Source: DATFDN01 sp963818885 (GTDB lineage: Bacteria; Pseudomonadota; Alphaproteobacteria; Acetobacterales; Acetobacteraceae). From it: a stretch of DNA of 64,000 nt. The notes beneath the pieces were generated by a model. That model searched no databases, had not been told where the DNA came from, and saw only the letters and a program-made list of their open reading frames with translations. Shown piece by piece: positions 21,158 through 29,592 of the stretch (within the stretch, counting starts at the first letter, position 1; every line of letters begins with the position of its first letter). The stretch covers positions 558,001 to 622,000 of the forward strand of contig CAWFTP010000004.1 of NCBI GenBank assembly GCA_963818885.1, given 5' to 3'. Made by a program: the position numbers and the translations under genes.

Positions 21158-22934
21158 CTACCCGCCGGCGCGCTGCAGCACCGGCCCGGACAGTCCCAGC
21201 GTGGTGTTGAGCACGGCGAGATGTGTCAGAGCCTGCGGGAAGTTGCCGCATAGCCGCTGGCGCCCGGTGTCGTATTCCTCCGACAGCAGGCCGAGGTCAT
21301 TGGTGACGGAGAGTACCCGTTCCAGGAGATCGGCCGCTTCCGCCTCGCGGCCCTGCATCGCCCGCACATCGGCGAGCCAGCAGGTGCAGGGGAGGAACGC
21401 CCCCTCGTCCGGCGCTTGCTCACGCGACTTGCGCAGCACCAGACCGCATTCGGTCAGGTCGCGCGAGACTGCCGCGATCGTCGCGGCCATGCGCGGGTCG
21501 TCGACCGGCAGGAACCCCATCGGGGCGAGCAGCAGCAGGCTGGCGTCGAGATGCCGACCGCCATAGGTGGCGACGAAGTGCCCGCGTGTATGGTCGAACC
21601 CGAGTGTGCACACCTCCTCGTGGATCCGCTGGCGCAGCGTCCGAAGTCGGGTGAGCAAATCCGGATCGACCCGAATCGGTCCGCGTCATGCCGCGCAGGA
21701 AGCGATCCACTCCGGTCCACGCCATCGCCTTGGCGTAGGTGTGCCGATGCGGCTCACCACGATCCTCCCAGAACCCGTGCCCGCCTTGCGGCCAGGTCTC
21801 CTCCAGGCGTTCGAGAAGGGCGCGCTCGGTCAGCGGGCCATGCTCGCTTTCCGGAATGCCAGCCTGTCGCATCAGGTGGAGCGCGTCGATCAGCTCGCCG
21901 AAAATGTCGGTCTGCTCCTGCTCGGCGGCGCGGTTACCAACCCGGACGGGGCAGGAGCCCTCGTAGCCAGGGAGCCAGGGCACCTCGCGCTCCGCAACAT
22001 GCCGTCCGCCGTCGACGCGGTACATGGTCTGGAGCTTGTCGGGCTGCCCGGCAATCGCGCGCAGCATCCAGTCCCGCCAGGCGATCGCCTCCTCGCGGTA
22101 TCCAGCGTTCAGCAACGCACCCACGGTAAACGTCGCGTCCCGCAGCCAGCAGTAGCGGTAGTCCCAGTTCAGCGAACCCCCGATCGCCTCCGGCAAGGAG
22201 GTCGTCGGCGCGGCCAGCAGCCCGCCGCTCGGCTGGTGCACGAGCGCCTTCAGGGTGAGGAGAGAGCGACTCGTAGCCGCCGGCCAATGCGTGGGGCGGT
22301 CGAAGCGGCCGATCCACTCGCGCCAGAACCGCTCGGTGGCGGCGAGCGCCGCAGCGGGTTTCACGACAGCGGGAACGGCGTCGTTGGGGGCGCTGTGGGT
22401 CAGCGTGAAGGCGAACGTCTGCCCCGCCGAGGCGGTGAAATCGGCGCCGACACGGCCGGCGCTGACAGCTAGCGGCACCGGGGCGCGCAGCGTCACCATG
22501 TCCGGCCCCACGACCCCCTGAACACTGCCGTCCGGACACGCCCGCAGCCAGGGGGAGATCAGGCCGTAGTCAAAGCGCAGCCGCAGATCGAGGCGCAGGT
22601 CGACCTGACCGCCGAGTCCAGTCACGATTCGGATCAGCACGGGTGCACCCGAGCGCATCGGCATGAAGTCGGTCAGCCGGACGGCGTTGGGCCCGCGGGC
22701 GAACTCGGTTTCAAGGATCAGCGTGTCGGGACGGTAGCGCCGGGTGATGCGCCATCCCGCGGCCGCGGGGCCAATCCGCCAGGAACCGTGCTGCTCGTCA
22801 CCGAGCAGGGCCGCGAGGCAAGCGTCGCTGTCGAAACGCGGCAGGCATAGCCAGTCGATCGCGCCCTGGCGTGACACAAGGGCCACGGTCTGGCCGTCGC
22901 CGATCAGGCCATAGTCTTCGAGAGGCATGCTCAT
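21158..22934 (-). pseudogene. glycoside hydrolase family 15 (glucoamylase/trehalase-like), frameshifted
   Basis: The 5' part reads MSMPLEDYGLIGDGQTVALVS and includes the GH15 signature LNWDYRYCWLRDAT near residue 256. The 3' part (LRTLRQRIHEEVCTLGFD to GGNFPQALTHL-type ending) is in another frame. The break falls near 21665, and deleting one base there restores GRPDLLTRLRTLRQ. The total length is 3n+1, giving a normal protein of about 591 residues. The family hydrolyses alpha-glucosidic bonds in glucans or trehalose. Homology is unbroken on both sides, so the disruption is recent or a sequence error. The gene is divergent from nrdB. Confidence 0.88.
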
Positions 22935-23036
22935 GGTCGGAAACCTGTGTCGAACCCCTGGCTATCAGGCAGCGTGAGGACGAGAATATGTCGTGGCGAT
23001 TCGCGAGAAGCGAAGCGGCCAAAAGAGAGGTTCGCG

Positions 23037-24029
23037 ATGGACGGCAGTGCTCTCGGGCTGGCAACTGGCGGCCTGTTGACCGAGAACCCGGTCTACAAGC
23101 CGTTCCGCTATCCTTGGGCCTACGAGGCGTGGCTCACGCAGCAGCGAGTCCATTGGCTTCCCGAGGAGGTTCCCCTCGCGGACGACGTGAAGGACTGGCA
23201 CCGCAATCTGACGGACGGCGAGCGCAACCTCCTTACCCAGATCTTTCGCTTTTTTACGCAGGCGGATGTGGAGGTGAATAATTGCTACATGAAGCACTAC
23301 AGCCAGGTCTTCAAACCGACCGAGGTGCTCATGATGCTGTCGGCATTCTCGAATATCGAGACGGTCCATATCGCCGCCTACAGCCATCTGCTCGACACGA
23401 TCGGGATGCCGGAGGCCGAGTACCAGGCGTTCCTCCGCTACAAGGAGATGAAGGACAAGTTCGACTATATGCAGGGCTTCTCGGTCGGCAGCAGGCACGA
23501 TATCGCCAAGACGCTGGCTGCCTTCGGCGCGTTCACCGAAGGGCTGCAGCTCTTCGCCTCCTTCGCCATCCTCCTGAACTTCCCGCGCTTCGGGAAGATG
23601 AAGGGCATGGGACAAATCATCTCCTGGTCGGTGCGCGATGAGACGCTGCACTGCGTGTCGATGATCCGGCTGTTCCGGACCTTCGTGCAGGAGAATCCCG
23701 ACATCTGGACCGAGCGGCTGCGCCACGAGATCGAGGAGGTCTGCGCGACCATCGTCGCCCACGAGGACGCTTTCATCGACCTTGCCTTCGAGCAGGGCGC
23801 GGTGGAGGGACTGACAGCTGAGGAGGTAAAGTTCTATATTCGCTACATTGCCGACCGTCGGCTGGTGCAACTCGGCCTCGATCCGCTGTTCCGGGTAGAA
23901 CGAAATCCCCTGGCGTGGCTCGACGAGATGCTCAACGCGGTGGAGCATGCGAACTTCTTCGAGAACCGGTCCACGGAATACAGCAAGGCATCAACGGTTG
24001 GTTCCTGGGAAGAAGCATTCGCAGCGTAG
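23037..24029 (+). CDS. nrdB: class I ribonucleotide reductase, small (R2) subunit
   Basis: This 330-residue R2 protein houses the diiron-tyrosyl radical for dNTP synthesis. The ligand pattern IETVHIAAYSHLL gives Glu108, His111 and the radical Tyr115, spaced as in class Ia/Ib. The second ligand set lies in FTEGLQLFASF and SVRDETLHCVSM. The C-terminus is acidic/aromatic (STVGSWEEAFAA), as needed to dock on R1. The ATG at 23037 has AAGAGAGG upstream. The partner nrdA is not adjacent or anywhere in the window. No NrdR box pair is recognisable in the 102-base spacer. Confidence 0.93.
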   Translation: MDGSALGLATGGLLTENPVYKPFRYPWAYEAWLTQQRVHWLPEEVPLADDVKDWHRNLTDGERNLLTQIFRFFTQADVEVNNCYMKHYSQVFKPTEVLMMLSAFSNIETVHIAAYSHLLDTIGMPEAEYQAFLRYKEMKDKFDYMQGFSVGSRHDIAKTLAAFGAFTEGLQLFASFAILLNFPRFGKMKGMGQIISWSVRDETLHCVSMIRLFRTFVQENPDIWTERLRHEIEEVCATIVAHEDAFIDLAFEQGAVEGLTAEEVKFYIRYIADRRLVQLGLDPLFRVERNPLAWLDEMLNAVEHANFFENRSTEYSKASTVGSWEEAFAA

Positions 24030-24156
24030 GAAAAAGGCTTGAACTTTCGGGAAGACGGAGATAACGTTTCCGTGAGATCACTGACTGGTGTCTTCGCGTT
24101 CAGGATTGAACAGAAGAGCCGTGCAAGTCCCGTGATAAGACGCTACGGGGGGCAGC

Positions 24157-24435
24157 GTGAGCGAAATCGAGGTCGGCATTCTTGAGGCGCCCCCCGCGAC
24201 CGTGACCGGTGCCCCGCGCTATAGCCGGCGGTTATCCGACAAGATCCTGATCGCCTTCCACCATGCCTGTGACCAAGGCGATCTGGAGGTCGCGGAGCAA
24301 ATCCTCCACGTCTTGGAGATGATGCTGACGCGGCGTCCCCTGAACCCGGACAACAGCCGCCGGCGAAACATGGAAAGTCTGGTTGCCGCGCACGAGCGGC
24401 TCTGGCATTTGCGACACCCGGCGGCGGACGCCTGA
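24157..24435 (+). CDS. small conserved hypothetical protein
   Basis: This 92-residue protein starts at a GTG with GGGGGGC just upstream. The body is helical (LSDKILIAFHHACDQGDLEVAEQILHVLEMML), with a short basic linker and a final helix (VAAHERLWHLRH). The first helix pair resembles half a TPR or ankyrin-like unit. I recall similar proteins next to nrdB in acetic-acid-bacteria relatives, but I cannot assign a function. No signal peptide or membrane segment is present. Confidence 0.75.
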   Translation: MSEIEVGILEAPPATVTGAPRYSRRLSDKILIAFHHACDQGDLEVAEQILHVLEMMLTRRPLNPDNSRRRNMESLVAAHERLWHLRHPAADA

Positions 24436-24457
24436 CAATGGATGCCCGGCTTCGCAG

Positions 24458-24475
24458 GCAGGACGGGAGTCCTGC
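24458..24475. terminator. hairpin between convergent genes
   Basis: GCAGGAC (24458-24464), loop GGGA and GTCCTGC (24469-24475) form a perfect 7-base stem. It lies between the small hypothetical gene and the convergent manC. There is no T run, so it is a modest candidate for a shared terminator. Confidence 0.4.
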
Positions 24476-24489
24476 TGCCTAAACGTGCC

Positions 24490-25914
24490 CTACGACCGCC
24501 CGTAGGTATCCTCGATCCGGACGATGTCGTCCTCGCCCAGATAGGCGCCTGACTGGACCTCGATCAGCGCCAGCGGAATCTTGCCCGGGTTCTCCAGCCT
24601 GTGGATCTCGCCCAGCGGGATGTAGACGCTCTCGTTCTCGTGGAGCAGCTCCCGCTTTTCCCCGCGTGTGACAATTGCGCTCCCGGTCACCACCACCCAG
24701 TGCTCCGCCCGGTGGAAGTGCTTCTGGAGGGAAAGCCGCGCGCCTGGCTTGACCACGATTCGCTTGACCTGGAACCGCTCGCCGCGGATCAGTGCCTCGT
24801 AGTGGCCCCAGGGGCGGTAGACGCGGTTATGCGTGCTCGCCTCCGCGCGCCCGTCGCGCTTGAGCCGGTCGACCAGCGCCTTCACGTCCTGCGCATGCTC
24901 TCGATGCGCTGCCAGCACCGCATCCTCGGTCACCACCAATACCGTGTCCTTGAGCCCGACCACGGCGGCGAGCATCCCGTCGCCACTGCGGACGTAGCAA
25001 TTATCGGTATTCTCCAGGATCGCATCGCCGCTCGTCGCGTTGCCCCGCTCGTCCTTGGGCGCCCGTTCCCAGAGCGCATCCCAGCTCCCCACATCCGACC
25101 AGCCGATGTCGGCCGGAATGACCGCCGCCCGGCTGGTCCGCTCGGCGACCGCGTGGTCGAGGCTGATCGAGGGGCAGGCGCGGAACGCCTCCGGCTCGAG
25201 GCGGATGAAGTCGAGATCGACCATACGCGCGGCCACCGCCCGGCGTATTGCCTCGAGCACGTCCGGCGCATGGGCCGCCAGCTCCTGCTCCAGCGTGCGG
25301 GCGGTGAAGACGAACATGCCGGAGTTCCACAGGTGGCGGCCCGAGGCGGCGAATTCGGCCGCCGTCGCGGCGTCCGGCTTCTCGATGAAGCGGCGCACGT
25401 CGCGCACGCCGGTCGCATCCGCCGCCGCGTCGGCCTCGATATAGCCATAGCCGGTCTCCGGCGCCGTCGGCCGCATCCCGAACAGCACGACGCGCCCCTT
25501 GGCCGCTACCGCCGCCGCCTCCGCGAGATGCTGGTGCATCCCCGCGAGGTCGGCGATCGCGTGATCGGCGGGCATCATCCACAGGACCGTGTCTGGATCG
25601 GCCTCGGCCACCAGCAGCGCGGCCGCCGCGATCGCGGGGCCGCTGTTCCGTCCGACCGGCTCCAGTACGATGCGCGCGCCCTCCACGCCCGCCTCGCGGA
25701 GCTGCTCGGCGACCAGGAACCGGTGCTCCTGGTTGCAGACGACGATCGGGGGGGCAAACCCGGGACCGTGCGCGCGCAGCGAGGTCTCCTGGATCATGGT
25801 GCGGGCCGAGAGCAGCGGCCAGAGCTGTTTGGGGAAACTCTCGCGCGACACCGGCCAGAGCCGTGTGCCCGTGCCGCCGGAAAGGATCACCGGCTGAATC
25901 CGCGTGTCGGTCAT
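24490..25914 (-). CDS. manC: mannose-1-phosphate guanylyltransferase / mannose-6-phosphate isomerase
   Basis: This 474-residue bifunctional protein has an N-terminal nucleotidyltransferase (IQPVILSGGTGTRLWPVSRE, FPKQLWPL) that makes GDP-mannose. The C-terminal type II phosphomannose isomerase cupin is also complete (RPWGHYEALIRGERFQVKRI, SLQKHFHRAEHWVVV). The product feeds surface polysaccharide synthesis. The ATG at 25914 is favoured because GAGGCG precedes it and homology starts there; an ATG at 25938 overlaps the stop of the upstream oxygenase gene (ATGA), so coupled translation from 25938 is also possible. Confidence 0.92.
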   Translation of the reverse strand: MTDTRIQPVILSGGTGTRLWPVSRESFPKQLWPLLSARTMIQETSLRAHGPGFAPPIVVCNQEHRFLVAEQLREAGVEGARIVLEPVGRNSGPAIAAAALLVAEADPDTVLWMMPADHAIADLAGMHQHLAEAAAVAAKGRVVLFGMRPTAPETGYGYIEADAAADATGVRDVRRFIEKPDAATAAEFAASGRHLWNSGMFVFTARTLEQELAAHAPDVLEAIRRAVAARMVDLDFIRLEPEAFRACPSISLDHAVAERTSRAAVIPADIGWSDVGSWDALWERAPKDERGNATSGDAILENTDNCYVRSGDGMLAAVVGLKDTVLVVTEDAVLAAHREHAQDVKALVDRLKRDGRAEASTHNRVYRPWGHYEALIRGERFQVKRIVVKPGARLSLQKHFHRAEHWVVVTGSAIVTRGEKRELLHENESVYIPLGEIHRLENPGKIPLALIEVQSGAYLGEDDIVRIEDTYGRS

Positions 25915-25934
25915 GGGCGGCGCCTCGAACGTGG

Positions 25935-26568
25935 TCATGCCGCACGGGTGAGGCGCTTGACGACCGCGGACAGGCGGTGCCGACGCAGCTCACCCCGAGC
26001 CTTGGCGTCGGTCGTCATGTAGTTGAGCTGCACGGTGTAGCGGGGACCGATGAAGGTCTTGTGCCCGTGCCAGGCATTGGCGGCATTCGGGAAGACGAGC
26101 AGCGTGCCGTTCACCGGCGGCACCTCGACCGCGTAGTCATCGAGGTCGCGCGGCCCGCGAAGTAGCCGAAGACAGCCCTCATGCTGGCGAAACGCGTCGG
26201 TCTCCGGGTTCAGGTAGAGCAGCACCGTGACGCGCTTGGCGGTCGAATTCGGCGTGGATATGGCCGTCCCGTTCCGTGGTGCGTCCGCGCAACGTCGCCA
26301 TCACCGGCGCATCGGACAGGTCAAGACCGAAGCGTGCGGCTATCGCATCTCGCAGCCGAGCCCCCTGCATCTCCTCCATCAGCGCGCGAGCCGCCGGGCC
26401 GAGGCGCAGCGCCTCGATCGGAAAGGAGCCGCGCTGCCCGATCGAGGGCAGGTCGGCCACCACCGCGCGCAGGTTGGCGGGCGGCACGAAGCCCGGCACC
26501 AGCACATGGGGAAAGGGGTCGGTCCCCAGCGGGACCTGTTGCAGCGCCGTGTAGTCGAGCTCGATCAT
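25935..26568 (-). pseudogene. 2-oxoglutarate/Fe(II) oxygenase-like protein, frameshifted
   Basis: The 5' part (ATG at 26568 with an AGGAGG site) reads MIELDYTALQQVPLGTDPFP up to TTERDGHIH. The second part resumes in another frame with NSTAKRVTVLLYLNPETDAF and ends WHGHKTFIGPRYTVQLNYMT. Removing one base at about 26253 restores HIHPNSTAKRVTVLLYLN, the metal-ligand strand of prolyl-hydroxylase-like oxygenases. The distal His and Arg are present in the second part. Length is 3n+1 and the rebuilt protein is about 210 residues. It is coupled to manC, so it may modify a glycan or its machinery. Confidence 0.82.
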
Positions 26569-26648
26569 CCTGCCTCCTGCCGCGGCGGCTTTAGCATAAG
26601 TCCGGACGCGTTGAAGCATTTCGCGATCCGCGCTAAGCGGCGCGCCGC

Positions 26649-27803
26649 ATGGACACGCCCCTCGCGCCAACGGATGCCGGGCCCCTGCCGGCCTACCGAG
26701 CGATGGTGGCGCGGGGCGAGCTTGCCGCCGACCCCGCTCAGGCCAAGACCGCCGCGCGGCTGCAGGATTTGTGGTCGCGGCTGCGCGGCTACGACCCGCC
26801 GGCGCATCCCGCCGCCGGCGAGGGGTTCCTCGGGCGTCTGCGGCGCTGGCGTGGCGCCGAGGAAGGCTCGGATGCACCGCGCGGCCTCTATCTCGTGGGA
26901 GCGGTCGGGCGCGGCAAATCCATGCTGATGGACCTGTTCTTTGCCGCCGCCGCCGTGACGCGCAAGCGGCGCCTGCACTTCCATCAGTTCATGCAGCAGG
27001 CGCACGCGCGCTTCCATGAGTTCAAGCGCGCCCATCCGGAGATCGAGGATCCGATCCCGCCGCTCGCCGACTCCGTCGCCGCCGAGGCAGCGTTGCTGTG
27101 CCTCGACGAGTTCCAGGTCAACGACATCGCCGACGCGATGATCCTCGGCCGGCTGTTCGAGGCGCTGTTCGATCGCGGCGTGGTGCTGGTGACGACCTCA
27201 AACATACCCCCGGACGAGCTTTTCCGGGGCCAGCCGGGGCGCGATGCCTTCCTGCCGTTCATCGCCATTCTGAAGCAGCATGTCGATGTGTTGGAGATGG
27301 ATGCGGCGCGGGATTTCCGGCGGGGCAAGCTGCGCGAGCTGAGGACGTGGCATGTCCCCGCCGATCAGCGCGCCCGGCGTGAGCTCGACCAGGCCTTCGC
27401 CGAGCTCACGGACGGCGCGGCGGGCGAGCCCGAGACGCTGATGGTGATGGGCCGCCCGCTGCTAGTGCCGCTCGCCGCGGAAGGGGTCGCCCGCTTCGAG
27501 TTCGACGCGCTGTGCGCCGCCGCGCTCGGGCCGGGCGATTATCTGGCGCTCGCGACGACCTATCACACGCTGATCGTCGACGACATTCCCCGCCTGTCCC
27601 CCGACAATTTCGACGAGGCGCGCCGCTTCATCACGCTGATCGACACGCTGTACGACCACCGCGTGAAGCTGCTTGCCTCGGCCGACGCGATGCCGGATCA
27701 GCTCTACGCCCGGGGGGAGAACGCGAGGATGTTCGAGCGCACCGCGTCACGGCTGACGGAGATGCAGGGGAAGGACTGGCTGGCGCTGCCGCATCTGGGG
27801 TGA
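26649..27803 (+). CDS. zapE: cell division protein ZapE (AFG1-like ATPase)
   Basis: This 384-residue AFG1/ZapE ATPase has Walker A GAVGRGKSMLMD near residue 84, Walker B LLCLDEFQVND near 152 and sensor region VLVTTSNIPPDELF. In E. coli ZapE associates with the Z-ring and the mitochondrial homologue handles membrane proteins. In alphaproteobacteria the gene commonly sits just upstream of mdh-sucCDAB, as it does here. It is divergent from the oxygenase/manC pair. Confidence 0.92.
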   Translation: MDTPLAPTDAGPLPAYRAMVARGELAADPAQAKTAARLQDLWSRLRGYDPPAHPAAGEGFLGRLRRWRGAEEGSDAPRGLYLVGAVGRGKSMLMDLFFAAAAVTRKRRLHFHQFMQQAHARFHEFKRAHPEIEDPIPPLADSVAAEAALLCLDEFQVNDIADAMILGRLFEALFDRGVVLVTTSNIPPDELFRGQPGRDAFLPFIAILKQHVDVLEMDAARDFRRGKLRELRTWHVPADQRARRELDQAFAELTDGAAGEPETLMVMGRPLLVPLAAEGVARFEFDALCAAALGPGDYLALATTYHTLIVDDIPRLSPDNFDEARRFITLIDTLYDHRVKLLASADAMPDQLYARGENARMFERTASRLTEMQGKDWLALPHLG

Positions 27804-27821
27804 GCGGCAGCATATGTCGGC

Positions 27822-28154
27822 TTAAGCTCGCCGCTTCTTCGCCTGCTGGACGAACGCTCGCAAGGCGGCGTTGATCCGGGTCTGGTACCCCGGTCCCTGT
27901 TGCTTGAACCACTCGACAATGTCGGTGTCGAGGCGAAGGGAAAGCAGCTTCTTCGGCGTCGGCATGACGGCCACGGCGGCTTTATACCAGTCCACTGCCT
28001 CATCGCGGAAATCCGGGTCGTCGGCGATCTCAAGCTCCAGCTCCGCTGCCGTCTTCAAGCGCAGTCGCTCGCGATCGGTCTGGCTTTCCCCGCGCGTACG
28101 GCGAACCGCCAGTTCAGCGCCGGAAAACCTCCTGATACTTCCTTCTCTCCGCAT
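27822..28154 (-). CDS. brnA: BrnA-family antitoxin
   Basis: This 110-residue protein has a C-terminal ribbon-helix-helix domain (LSLRLDTDIVEWFKQQGPGYQTRINAALRAFV), the signature of BrnA. That domain dimerises on DNA and represses its own operon. The N-terminal half is charged and neutralises the toxin. The ATG at 28154 overlaps the 3' end of brnT by 41 bases. An AGGAGG inside the overlap lies downstream of this ATG, so a later, non-ATG start is possible. Confidence 0.88.
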   Translation of the reverse strand: MRREGSIRRFSGAELAVRRTRGESQTDRERLRLKTAAELELEIADDPDFRDEAVDWYKAAVAVMPTPKKLLSLRLDTDIVEWFKQQGPGYQTRINAALRAFVQQAKKRRA

Positions 28155-28386
28155 CTCGCGCCTTCCTTATTGAGATGATCCGAATGGCGTCACCTCGATG
28201 GGTGAACACGGCGGTGACATGGACATCCTCGATCATCCCCACCGCTAACCAGCGCTGCTCGTCATCCACCGTTCGCGCTTGTTCGAGCAGGTGCGGGCTT
28301 CCGAAGATGAGGTCGGCATCCAGGAAGTCGATGTCGTGCTTCTCCAAATTCCTGCGACGCTTGTTCTCATCCCATTCGAATTCCAT
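28114..28386 (-). CDS. brnT: BrnT-family ribonuclease toxin
   Basis: This 90-residue BrnT has the family pattern MEFEWDENKRRRNLEKHDIDF at the start, HxTAVFTHRGDAIRIISIRKA in the RelE-like beta-sheet core and a terminal RRKYQEVF. BrnT is an mRNA-cleaving RelE-fold toxin held inactive by BrnA. The ATG at 28386 matches the conserved start better than the one at 28407. It precedes brnA in the operon, the usual order. A palindrome overlapping the predicted promoter lies 58 bases upstream. Confidence 0.92.
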   Translation of the reverse strand: MEFEWDENKRRRNLEKHDIDFLDADLIFGSPHLLEQARTVDDEQRWLAVGMIEDVHVTAVFTHRGDAIRIISIRKARDAERRKYQEVFRR

Positions 28387-28443
28387 CGCGTAGCGCCCGG
28401 CTCCCAAGATCGCGCTTTGGGTGCCCCACGCATCTACTGGATG

Positions 28444-28485
28444 TATTTACCATTCGTAAATATCAAGACTGCGGCCTCAGCGCAA
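28444..28485 (-). promoter_or_regulatory. brnTA promoter with overlapping operator palindrome
   Basis: Reading the minus strand, TTGCGC (28480-28485) and TATTTA (28457-28462) form a -35/-10 pair with a 17-base spacer. The -10 is one arm of a perfect inverted repeat, TATTTAC and GTAAATA with a 5-base centre (28444-28462), which stands out as AT-rich in this genome. BrnA is known to repress its own operon through palindromic sites. Assignment here is inference from position and symmetry. Confidence 0.5.
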
Positions 28486-28634
28486 GCGTGGCCAATCGTT
28501 TGCGGCTCGCGGAAGCTAGCATGGCGATATCCGCTCGCCTTGCCCGCCGGGAACCATTGGGCTAGCAAACGGGCGCGTCGCGGACGCCCCTCCCGTGGCA
28601 CGCTCGCGAGCATTCTTCCGTCACGAGGATCCCC

Positions 28635-29588
28635 ATGGCCCGCAACAAGATTGCCCTCATCGGCGCCGGCAATATTGGCGGCACGCTTGCCCATCTGGTC
28701 GGACTGAAGGAATTGGGGGACGTCGCGCTGTTCGACGTGTTCGGCGGGGTGGCGGCGGGCAAGGCGCTCGACCTGATGCAGTCCGGCCCCGTCGAGGGGT
28801 TCGACGCTATGATGACGGGCGGCTCGGACTACGCGGCGATCGCCGGCGCCGATGTGGTGATCGTCACCGCAGGCTTCCCGCGCACGCCCGGCATGTCGCG
28901 CGATGACCTGATCGGCAAGAACGCCGGGGTGATCGCGCAGGTCGCCGACGGCATCAAGACGCACTGCCCGAATGCGTTCGTCATCGTCATCACCAATCCG
29001 CTCGACGCGATGGTCTGGGTGATGAAGGAGAAGTCGGGGCTGCCGGCGAACCGGGTGGTCGGGATGGCGGGCGTGCTCGACAGCTCCCGCTTCCGCCTGT
29101 TCCTCGCCCGTGAGCTAAACGTGTCGGTCGAGGACGTGACCGCCTTCGTGCTGGGCGGGCATGGCGATTCCATGGTGCCGCTGACGCGCTACTCGACGGT
29201 AGCCGGCATTCCGATTCCCGACCTCATCAAGATGGGCTGGACGACGCAGGCGAAGATCGACGCGATCGTCACCCGGACGGCGAACGGCGGCGGGGAGATC
29301 GTCAAGCTGCTGGAGCGGGGCAGCGCCTTCTATGCGCCCGCGTCGGCGGCGATCGCCATGGCGGAGAGCTACCTCAAGGACAAGCGCCGGGTGCTGCCCT
29401 GCGCGGCGTACCTCAACGGCGAGTACGGCATCCGCGACCTCTATGTCGGCGTGCCGGTGGTGATCGGCGCCAACGGGGTGGAGCGGATCGTCGAGATCGA
29501 GCTCGACCCGCGGGAGAAGGCGGCGTTCGACAAATCCTGCGCCGCGGTAAGGGAGCTGATCGAGGCGTCCAAGCAGCTGGTCGGGTAG
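28635..29588 (+). CDS. mdh: malate dehydrogenase
   Basis: This 317-residue LDH-like malate dehydrogenase interconverts malate and oxaloacetate with NAD. It has the NAD motif GAGNIGGTLA (10-19), substrate arginines in GFPRTPGMSRDDL, TNPLDAMVW, and catalytic His near 175 in VLGGHGDSMVPL. GAGGA precedes the ATG. It starts a TCA-cycle run with sucC only four bases downstream. Confidence 0.96.
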   Translation: MARNKIALIGAGNIGGTLAHLVGLKELGDVALFDVFGGVAAGKALDLMQSGPVEGFDAMMTGGSDYAAIAGADVVIVTAGFPRTPGMSRDDLIGKNAGVIAQVADGIKTHCPNAFVIVITNPLDAMVWVMKEKSGLPANRVVGMAGVLDSSRFRLFLARELNVSVEDVTAFVLGGHGDSMVPLTRYSTVAGIPIPDLIKMGWTTQAKIDAIVTRTANGGGEIVKLLERGSAFYAPASAAIAMAESYLKDKRRVLPCAAYLNGEYGIRDLYVGVPVVIGANGVERIVEIELDPREKAAFDKSCAAVRELIEASKQLVG

Positions 29589-29592
29589 CGCG

